Origin: an uncultured Collinsella sp.
Lineage (GTDB): Bacteria > Actinomycetota > Coriobacteriia > Coriobacteriales > Coriobacteriaceae
Direction of reading: 5' to 3'
DNA: 20,220 bases
Assembly (NCBI GenBank): GCA_958428675.1
Contig: CAUAGV010000011.1
Span: 1 to 20,220, forward strand
Below are positions 15,320-20,220 of the stretch, one piece after another; the stretch's first letter is position 1; each line of letters starts with the position of its first letter. A model generated the notes under the pieces. The model made no database searches. It was not told the DNA's origin and worked only from the letters and a program-made list of their open reading frames with translations. Position numbers and translations under genes: made by a program.

Positions 15320-15336
15320 AACGTTTCGAGTACGTT
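15320..15336. promoter_or_regulatory. AACGT-n7-ACGTT inverted repeat
   Basis: A perfect 5-bp inverted repeat stands 62 bases before a second one of the same arms at 15398-15412. Both lie in the PTS upstream region. A regulator binding both and looping is possible. Confidence 0.35.
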
Positions 15337-15345
15337 AAACCCGTC

Positions 15346-15373
15346 AACGGTCGATTTTCACCCGCGAACGGTC
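15346..15373 (+). promoter_or_regulatory. Two AACGGTC direct repeats 21 bp apart
   Basis: AACGGTC occurs at 15346-15352 and 15367-15373, two helical turns apart, upstream of the PTS -10 element. Such spacing suits an activator bound on one face of the DNA. Confidence 0.35.
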
Positions 15374-15397
15374 TTTATACTAATTAGCAATATAAGC

Positions 15398-15417
15398 AAC
15401 GTATAAGACGTTATAAT
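15398..15417 (+). promoter_or_regulatory. PTS operon promoter with overlapping inverted repeat
   Basis: TATAAT (15412-15417) is a consensus -10. It overlaps AACGT-ATAAG-ACGTT (15398-15412). No good -35 is present, which would suit activator dependence. ACGTTATA here is the reverse complement of the TATAACGT found before the transporter gene. Confidence 0.5.
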
Positions 15418-15443
15418 GACCATAACGAAAAGGAGGAGGCAAG

Positions 15444-16367
15444 ATGAATCAGATCATTCTCGCATCTCATGGCGGCCTGGCCGCAGGCGCCAAAGACACG
15501 CTCGAGATGGTTCTCGGCGACGTGTCGAACGTCCACGTCGTGTCGCTTGCTCGTGACGACAAGGAGCCCATCACCAATAAGGTTGAGGCTATGATCGCCA
15601 CGTTCAACGCGGACGACACCGTCTATGTGCTGACCGATATGCTCGGCAGCTCGGTCAACAACAACATGGTCGAGCTTTCCAAGAACGGCACGAAGTTCAC
15701 GGTTGTCAGCGGTTTCAACATCCCGTTGGCGCTCACGCTTGCTATGAGCCCCGCCCCCGTCAAGGGCGCCGAGCTCGCGGCCCTCATCAATGAGGCCCGC
15801 ACCGGTCTGACCAACCCCAACGCACCGGTCGAGGCCGCCGCGGCTCCCGCCAAGAAGGCCAAGGCGTCCCGTCACAGCTCCGGTCCCGCCAAGATCGTCC
15901 TCGCACGTCTTGACTACCGTCTGCTGCACGGCCAGGTCGTCTTTACTTGGACCACCAAGGTTCAGGCCGAGCGCATCATCGTCGTCGACAACGCTGCCGC
16001 CAACGATGACATCAAGAAGGGCGCTCTTAAGCTGGCCAAGCCCCAGGGCGTGCGCCTGAACGTCTTCACCGTCGAGCGTGCCCTCGCCAAGATGGATAAG
16101 CTCAACACCCTCGGCGAGCGCGTCATGTTCGTCTTTGGCAACACTGCCGAGATGCTGCAGTTCTGTCAGGGCTACAAGCTCGACGCCATCAACCTGGGCG
16201 CCACCGCCAACCACGACGGTGCCGATCAGGTCGGCGGCAAGGACAGCTCCGTCTTCCTCGACGCCACCCAGAAGGCCGACGTCAACCAGCTGCTCGACAT
16301 GGGCATCAAGCTCTATGTCCAGCAGACCCCTACGTATCAGAGCGTCGACATCGACGCCAAGCTGTAA
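15444..16367 (+). CDS. PTS mannose-family EIIA-EIIB fusion protein
   Basis: This 307-residue protein is a cytoplasmic phosphocarrier of the phosphotransferase system. Residues 1-125 form a mannose-class EIIA domain with phosphorylation site His9 (ASHGGLAAG) and the ...LTDMLGSSVNN loop. An Ala/Lys/Ser linker (about 129-148) leads to an EIIB domain whose phosphorylation site is His162 (DYRLLHGQV). EIIB passes phosphate to the sugar bound by EIIC/EIID. The gene starts at ATG 15444 behind an excellent AAGGAGGAGG. EIIC follows after 36 bases with its own ribosome binding site. The fusion resembles E. coli ManX in domain order, unlike the split GfrA and GfrB of Salmonella. Substrate cannot be read from these domains, but the neighbouring deglycases point to a sugar-amine. 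Confidence 0.95.
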   Translation: MNQIILASHGGLAAGAKDTLEMVLGDVSNVHVVSLARDDKEPITNKVEAMIATFNADDTVYVLTDMLGSSVNNNMVELSKNGTKFTVVSGFNIPLALTLAMSPAPVKGAELAALINEARTGLTNPNAPVEAAAAPAKKAKASRHSSGPAKIVLARLDYRLLHGQVVFTWTTKVQAERIIVVDNAAANDDIKKGALKLAKPQGVRLNVFTVERALAKMDKLNTLGERVMFVFGNTAEMLQFCQGYKLDAINLGATANHDGADQVGGKDSSVFLDATQKADVNQLLDMGIKLYVQQTPTYQSVDIDAKL

Positions 16368-16403
16368 TCAACCAGGCTTTTGCCTGACTGAAAGGAGAAG
16401 GGT

Positions 16404-17198
16404 ATGAATACGTTCATCAGTGCGGTGCTCGTCGGCCTCGTCGGCGTGTTCTGCATGTGGGACTCCCGCCTGCTCGGTCGTCTTAACTTCGAGCAGCCCC
16501 TCGTTGGCGCTACGCTCGTCGGTCTGCTGCTGGGCGATGTGCCCACCGGCCTTGCCGTCGGTGCCGCCGTCGAGCTCGTGTCCATGGGCCTGGTGCAGGT
16601 CGGCGCCGCCGTTCCGCCCGATATGGTCCTGGGCGGCATCGTGGCCGCTGCCTTTGCGTGCCTGACCGATGCTTCTGCCGAGACCGCCATGACGATCGCC
16701 ATCCCGGTCGCCGTCCTGGGTCAGCTCCTCGGCATCGTGTTCCGTTCCATCATCGCCGCCCTCACCCATGTGGCAGATAGCGCGATCGATAACGGAAAGT
16801 TCAAGACCGCCTATCGTATGCACATCTGCGCCGGCTCCGGTCTGTACGCCATCATGTACTTCCTGCCGATCTTCCTCGCCGTCTTTGTTGGCACCGACCT
16901 GGTTCAGGCCATCGTCAACATGGTTCCCGAGTGGCTGTCCACTGGTCTTAACGTTTCGACCAAGATCATGACCGCCTACGGCTTGGCCCTGCTGCTCACC
17001 ATGATGATCAAGAAGGGTATGACTCCGTTCCTGTTCATCGGTTTCCTGCTCGCCGCTTACCTCAACCTGTCCGTCATCGCGGTCGCTCTGATCGGTGTGT
17101 GCCTGGCTGTCGTCTTCATGGGCTTCAAGTTCAACGGGTCCCATGCAGCCGCCGGTGTCGATTCCGACTACGATCCGCTCGAAGACGACGAAGACTAA
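16404..17198 (+). CDS. PTS mannose-family EIIC membrane subunit
   Basis: The 264-residue integral membrane subunit helps form the sugar channel with EIID. It begins NTFISAVLVGLVGVFCMWDSRLLGRLNFEQPL. It has the family pattern PLVGATLVGLLLGDVPTGLAVGAAVELVSMG and GAAVPPDMVLGG. A short acidic tail (SDYDPLEDDED) ends it. Hydrophobic segments cover most of the protein, with about eight likely helices. AAAGGAGAAGGG precedes ATG 16404. EIID starts 14 bases after the stop, so EIIAB, EIIC and EIID form one operon. Nearly all Phe codons are TTC, a sign of strong expression in this genome. Confidence 0.95.
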   Translation: MNTFISAVLVGLVGVFCMWDSRLLGRLNFEQPLVGATLVGLLLGDVPTGLAVGAAVELVSMGLVQVGAAVPPDMVLGGIVAAAFACLTDASAETAMTIAIPVAVLGQLLGIVFRSIIAALTHVADSAIDNGKFKTAYRMHICAGSGLYAIMYFLPIFLAVFVGTDLVQAIVNMVPEWLSTGLNVSTKIMTAYGLALLLTMMIKKGMTPFLFIGFLLAAYLNLSVIAVALIGVCLAVVFMGFKFNGSHAAAGVDSDYDPLEDDED

Positions 17199-17211
17199 GG
17201 AGGAACACACT

Positions 17212-18045
17212 ATGGCAACCGCAACCAAGGACGTGTCCCTGAACAAGAAGGTCAGCCAGTTCTTCTGGCGCTCTTGGGCCATCCAGGCCTCTTGGAATTA
17301 CGAGCGTCAGATGAACATGGGCTTCCTCTACGGCATGGTTCCCACGCTCGACCGCCTCTATCCGGACGAGTCCGACCCCAAGCAGCTCGCTGCTAAGAAA
17401 GAGGCTTACCACCGTCACATGGCGTTCTACAACTGCACCCCGCAGACGAGCGCCTTTATCCTGGGCCTCACCGCCTCCATGGAGGAGGAGTACGCCAAGG
17501 ATCCCGAGAACTTCAACCCCGATTCGATTAACGCGGTCAAGACCTCCCTTATGGGCCCGCTTTCCGGCATCGGTGACTCCTTCTTCCAGGGCACCATTCG
17601 TGTTATCGCCTTTGGTCTGGGCGTTCAGCTGGCTCAGCAGGGCTCCATCATGGGCCCGATCCTGGCCATGCTCATCTCCATCGTCCCCTCTGTGCTGATC
17701 ACTTGGTTCGCAGCCAAGATGGGCTATCAGGGCGGCCACGAGTACCTGAGCAAGCTTCAGGGCGGCGACCTCATGGAGAAGCTCATGTATGTCTGCGGCA
17801 TCGTGGGTCTTATGTCCGTAGGCGGCATGATCGCCACGCTGATCGGCGCCACCACCCCGCTGCAGTTCGCTGAGGGCACCGTCGTTATCCAGGACATCCT
17901 GGACGGCATGATGCCCCAGATGATCTCCCTTGGCCTCACCGGCCTTATGTACTGGCTCATCAAGAAGAACGTCAACACCGGTTGGCTTCTCGTGATCGCC
18001 ATCGTGGGCGGCATCGCCCTCTCCGCGGCCGGCATCCTGGCCTAG
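17212..18045 (+). CDS. PTS mannose-family EIID membrane subunit
   Basis: The 277-residue EIID subunit pairs with EIIC in the mannose-class permease. The N-terminal signature QFFWRSWAIQASWNYERQMNMGFLYGMVPTLDRLY is diagnostic, as is the central SLMGPLSGIGDSFFQGTIRVI. The C-terminal third is hydrophobic (about three or four helices, ending LLVIAIVGGIALSAAGILA). ATG 17212 lies behind AAGGAGGAA, which overlaps the end of EIIC; an open frame from 17095 is only a run-through of the EIIC region. After the stop comes a hairpin without T-run and then a 31-bp palindrome before the second deglycase gene. The permease may therefore be expressed at a different level from the deglycase. Confidence 0.95.
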   Translation: MATATKDVSLNKKVSQFFWRSWAIQASWNYERQMNMGFLYGMVPTLDRLYPDESDPKQLAAKKEAYHRHMAFYNCTPQTSAFILGLTASMEEEYAKDPENFNPDSINAVKTSLMGPLSGIGDSFFQGTIRVIAFGLGVQLAQQGSIMGPILAMLISIVPSVLITWFAAKMGYQGGHEYLSKLQGGDLMEKLMYVCGIVGLMSVGGMIATLIGATTPLQFAEGTVVIQDILDGMMPQMISLGLTGLMYWLIKKNVNTGWLLVIAIVGGIALSAAGILA

Positions 18046-18079
18046 TCGCGACCAAGCGTCTAACCGCTTTCCCCCGGGG

Positions 18080-18110
18080 GCCTGCCTGGCATCCCATACC
18101 CCAGGCAGGC
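18080..18110 (+). other. Perfect 10-bp hairpin between EIID and deglycase 2
   Basis: GCCTGCCTGG (18080-18089) pairs with CCAGGCAGGC (18101-18110) around an 11-base loop. Only TT follows. It is better explained as an mRNA processing or stability structure, or a partial attenuator, than as a full terminator. Confidence 0.5.
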
Positions 18111-18123
18111 TTCCATCCCCAAA

Positions 18124-18154
18124 ATGCGACAATGGGACAGTCCCTTTGTCGCAT
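18124..18154. repeat. 31-bp palindrome with GGGAC-A-GTCCC centre
   Basis: Arms ATGCGACAA (18124-18132) and TTGTCGCAT (18146-18154) enclose T-GGGAC-A-GTCCC-T. The whole is a palindrome broken only by one T-T mismatch per arm and the central A. It looks like a REP-type extragenic palindrome. Its GGGACAG core recurs in the 36-bp elements of this window. Confidence 0.65.
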
Positions 18155-18244
18155 CCTCAACGGGCCGGCGACTCGGTCCAAACCACGGTAACCCTGCGAG
18201 CGCCCGGCAATGTGGCGCCGCAAAAATTGAAAGGAATGTGTCAG

Positions 18245-19228
18245 ATGTACGAGATCGACCTTAACCTCCCTAAGCAGATCGTCGCTGACGTCCTGTCCAA
18301 CCACGAGATCCACAGCGTCGCTTTCGTCGGCTGCGGTGCTTCCATGTCCGACCTTTACCCCGCCAAGTACTTCCTGGCCAACAACACGGACAAGCTGAAC
18401 GTTCAGATCTTCACTGCTAACGAGTTCAACTACGACACGCCTTCCTGGGTCAACGAGCACACCTTCGTGATCACCTGCTCCCTCGGTGGCTCCACGCCCG
18501 AGACCGTCGAGGCCAACAAGACCGCCAAGAAGCACAACTGCACGGTCGTCTCCCTCACCAACAAGGCTGGCTCCGCTCTGACCGTCGACGCTGACTACGT
18601 CATCGTTCACGGCTTCCACGCCAACTTCGCTGCCAAGTGCGAGAAGCCCGGCTACGCCATCGCTCTTGCTGTCGAGATCCTTCAGCAGACCGAGGGTTAT
18701 GACCACTACGAGGACATGATCACCGGCCTCACCAACGTCTTCGAGCTCTGCGAGAACGCCGCTCAGTCCTGCAAGAAGCTCGCCAAGAAGTTCGCCGAGG
18801 ACTTCAAGGACGACAAGATGATCTACTTCATGGCTTCCGGTGCCTCCGAGAAGATGGCTTATTCTCACGCCGCCTTCCTGTTCACCGAGATGCAGTGGAT
18901 CGACGCCGCCGCCTACAACACCGGCGAGTACTTCCACGGCCCGTTCGAGGTTTCCACCGAGGGTAAGCCCTACGTCTTCTTCATGTCCGATGGCGCTACC
19001 CGTCCGATGGACGCCCGCGCCCTCACCTTCCTTGAGCGCATGGGCGCCAAGGTCGCTCTGATCGACTCCAAGGACTACGGCCTGGCTGACGCCGTGCCCG
19101 CGAGCGTCGTCACCTACTTCAACCCGCTGCTGCACCTCGCCGTTATGCGCGAGTACGGCAACCAGATCGCCGAGGCCCGTCAGCACCCGCTGACCATGCG
19201 TCGCTACATGTGGAAGCTTTCCTACTAA
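18245..19228 (+). CDS. SIS-domain sugar-amine deglycase (FrlB/GfrE/GfrF-like), paralogue 2
   Basis: The 327-residue two-SIS-domain protein has the form of fructosamine 6-phosphate deglycases. Features include VAFVGCGASMSDLYPAKYF near the start, the phosphosugar loop CSLGGSTPET, GEYFHGPFE (227-235) and the end MTMRRYMWKLSY-like shared with paralogue 1. The reaction expected of the family is conversion of a PTS-delivered Amadori 6-phosphate to a hexose 6-phosphate plus amino acid. ATG 18245 follows AAAGGA with good spacing; in-frame ATG 18236 is too close to that site. All Phe codons I read are TTC and nearly all Lys are AAG, unlike mfd, so expression is probably high. It follows the PTS genes and ends the operon before a strong terminator. 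Two deglycases with one PTS mirrors GfrE/GfrF of Salmonella. Exact substrate is inference. Confidence 0.85.
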   Translation: MYEIDLNLPKQIVADVLSNHEIHSVAFVGCGASMSDLYPAKYFLANNTDKLNVQIFTANEFNYDTPSWVNEHTFVITCSLGGSTPETVEANKTAKKHNCTVVSLTNKAGSALTVDADYVIVHGFHANFAAKCEKPGYAIALAVEILQQTEGYDHYEDMITGLTNVFELCENAAQSCKKLAKKFAEDFKDDKMIYFMASGASEKMAYSHAAFLFTEMQWIDAAAYNTGEYFHGPFEVSTEGKPYVFFMSDGATRPMDARALTFLERMGAKVALIDSKDYGLADAVPASVVTYFNPLLHLAVMREYGNQIAEARQHPLTMRRYMWKLSY

Positions 19229-19262
19229 TCACAAGTAAGTAGACCTTACGGGTTGATTGAGA

Positions 19263-19294
19263 GGGGATGGGGTTTGTGCCCCATCCCCTTTTTT
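19263..19294 (+). terminator. Strong rho-independent terminator closing the operon
   Basis: GGGGATGGGG (19263-19272) pairs perfectly with CCCCATCCCC (19279-19288) over a 6-base loop and is followed by six T. It separates the deglycase operon from the HAD gene. Confidence 0.95.
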
Positions 19295-19338
19295 GCTCTG
19301 GGGAAGGCGTGTCTGTCGCGCCATAAAACCCCGGATAA

Positions 19339-19374
19339 AACCTACCAAAATAAACCTGTCCCTTTTTGGCAGGT
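19339..19374 (-). repeat. 36-bp dispersed element, copy C (inverted)
   Basis: On the minus strand it reads ACCTGCCA, then AAAAGGGACAGG with TTTATTTT, then GGTAGGTT. It matches copy B in 32 of 36 positions, and the likeness continues into GGTTTTATC on the outer side. It lies just before the ribosome binding site of the HAD gene and in inverse orientation to copy B. Confidence 0.8.
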
Positions 19375-19388
19375 GGGAGGAGATGCGT

Positions 19389-20018
19389 ATGATCAAGGCA
19401 GTGCTGTTTGACATGGACGGAGTGCTGGTCGATACCGAGTGGTTCTACAACCGTCGCCGCGTGGCGTTTATGGAAGAGAAGGGGTTCCACTTTGACGAGA
19501 TCCCCGATCTTTCGGGGTCTAACGAGCCTGCCATTTGGGAGGCGCTGGTGCCCGACGATGTTGAGCTGCGCGAGCGCCTGCGCGTGGAGTATAAGCAGGT
19601 CTACAGCCCGGACCATCCCGTTCCGTATGCCGAGCTGCTCAATGAGCAGACGGAGCCGGTGATGCGCAAGCTGCACGAGCGCGGCGTGAAGTGCGCCATC
19701 GCGAGCTCGTCCTATCGCGAGCTGATCGACGAGCTGGTGGGGATTGCCGGTATCGCCGGCGTGCTGGACTACACCATCAGCGGTCACGAGTGCAGCGCGT
19801 TTAAGCCCGACCCCGAGATCTACCTGCGTGCCATGGAGGCGCTGGGGGTGGAGCCTGCCGAGTGCCTGGTTATCGAGGATTCGCCTTTGGGGATCGAGGC
19901 TGGCAAACGTTCCGGCGCCCGCGTCCTGGCACTGCGTCCGCACGAGGGCGTCAATCTGGATCAGTCCGCCGCCGACGTCGTCATCGACAACCTGTCCGAC
20001 ATCCTACCTGCCATTTAG
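19389..20018 (+). CDS. HAD-superfamily hydrolase (beta-phosphoglucomutase/sugar phosphatase-like)
   Basis: The 209-residue protein has the HAD core with a small helical C1 cap. Motif I is FDMDGVLVDT with nucleophile Asp8 and acid/base Asp10. Motif II is ASSS (106-108). Motif III Lys139 lies in FKPDPEIYL. Motif IV E163/D164 lies in VIEDSPLGIEAG. This set is typical of beta-phosphoglucomutases and sugar phosphatases; phosphatase and mutase cannot be separated here. ATG 19389 has GGGAGGAG at good distance, while ATG 19383 is too close. The gene is flanked by inverted copies of a 36-bp element, and its last codons and stop (ILPAI-stop) lie at the edge of and inside copy B. It has its own terminator. 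Whether it serves the neighbouring sugar pathway is uncertain. Confidence 0.9.
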   Translation: MIKAVLFDMDGVLVDTEWFYNRRRVAFMEEKGFHFDEIPDLSGSNEPAIWEALVPDDVELRERLRVEYKQVYSPDHPVPYAELLNEQTEPVMRKLHERGVKCAIASSSYRELIDELVGIAGIAGVLDYTISGHECSAFKPDPEIYLRAMEALGVEPAECLVIEDSPLGIEAGKRSGARVLALRPHEGVNLDQSAADVVIDNLSDILPAI

Positions 20019-20041
20019 GGACAGGTTTATTTTGGCAGGTT
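20006..20041 (+). repeat. 36-bp dispersed element, copy B
   Basis: The ends ACCTGCCA and TGGCAGGT are perfect 8-bp inverted repeats enclosing AGGGACAGGTTTATTTT. It contains the HAD stop codon (20016-20018). It is 35/36 identical to copy A and stands in inverse orientation to copy C on the other side of the gene. Confidence 0.85.
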
Positions 20042-20063
20042 TTATCTGGGCAAACGCCCAATT

Positions 20064-20104
20064 CGCCGTGAAGGGATCGCTCTCTTCACGGCGTTTTTCT
20101 TTTG
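20064..20104 (+). terminator. Rho-independent terminator after the HAD gene
   Basis: CGCCGTGAAG (20064-20073) pairs perfectly with CTTCACGGCG (20084-20093), followed by TTTTTCTTTT. Confidence 0.92.
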
Positions 20105-20147
20105 AGCGGCCTCATGGTCCCCCTGATGGTTGTCGAGAGAGGGTGAA

Positions 20148-20179
20148 TTGAAGCGCCCCCGCACGCTCCATGCTACAAT
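20148..20179 (+). promoter_or_regulatory. Promoter of a gene beginning beyond the window
   Basis: TTGAAG (20148-20153) and the extended -10 TGCTACAAT (20171-20179) are 20 bases apart. GAAAGGAG at the very end (20212-20219) looks like a ribosome binding site. The start codon must lie just after 20220. Confidence 0.5.
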
Positions 20180-20220
20180 CGCGGCCATGCCCCACAACTA
20201 CATCTGCCTTCGAAAGGAGC

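Noticed and set aside
15262..15443. A small gene or riboswitch between the transporter and the PTS
   Set aside because: No open frame with a ribosome binding site and no known riboswitch core was visible. The repeats there fit protein binding sites better.
17972..19186. Minus-strand open frame of 404 codons opposite deglycase 2
   Set aside because: It is Gly/Val/Leu/Asp-rich without motifs and mirrors a strongly coding plus-strand gene.

Overview
This is a high-GC bacterial window with strongly C/G-ending codons. A mannose-class PTS, two SIS-domain deglycase-like genes and otherwise ordinary housekeeping genes suggest a gut actinobacterium of the class Coriobacteriia, most like Collinsella. 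That placement is inferred from gene content and protein style, not from any marker gene or database search. No rRNA, tRNA or CRISPR array was recognised. No stretch longer than about 230 bases lacks a gene.

Positions 1-1470 hold a small one-helix membrane protein of unknown function. They also hold a degraded two-gene module: the frameshifted C-terminal remnant of a nucleotidyltransferase, then a helix-turn-helix protein that starts with TTG. The pair looks like the relic of a toxin-antitoxin or abortive-infection unit. Positions 1522-12005 are mostly housekeeping genes on the plus strand: rmuC, a one-gene ABC exporter, nth, mfd, a PAP2-family membrane phosphatase, a threonine-aldolase-like PLP enzyme and a GNAT acetyltransferase. 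Several have clear hairpin terminators.

Positions 12027-19228 form the most distinctive unit. A GntR/UTRA regulator on the minus strand faces a SIS-domain sugar-amine deglycase. Then come an EamA/DMT-type transporter, a complete mannose-family PTS (EIIA-EIIB fusion, EIIC, EIID) and a second SIS-domain deglycase, closed by a strong terminator. The layout parallels the gfr/frl pathways for Amadori products such as fructoselysine and glucoselysine. In those, a PTS imports and phosphorylates the substrate and one or two SIS deglycases split it into a hexose 6-phosphate and a free amine or amino acid. Here the EamA transporter could export the released amino acid. Repeated TGTAT/TAAC boxes lie between regulator and first deglycase and again before the transporter, and could be the GntR operators. 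Codon choice suggests that the PTS and second deglycase genes are highly expressed.

Positions 19339-20041 carry a HAD-family phosphatase or phosphomutase gene bracketed by inverted copies of a 36-bp element. A third copy sits between the convergent GNAT and GntR genes. In both plus-oriented copies the element supplies the stop codon of the upstream gene. Two other palindromic elements (13984-14048 and 18124-18154) lie in the gaps of the Amadori-type locus. The window ends at the promoter and ribosome binding site of a gene that starts outside it.
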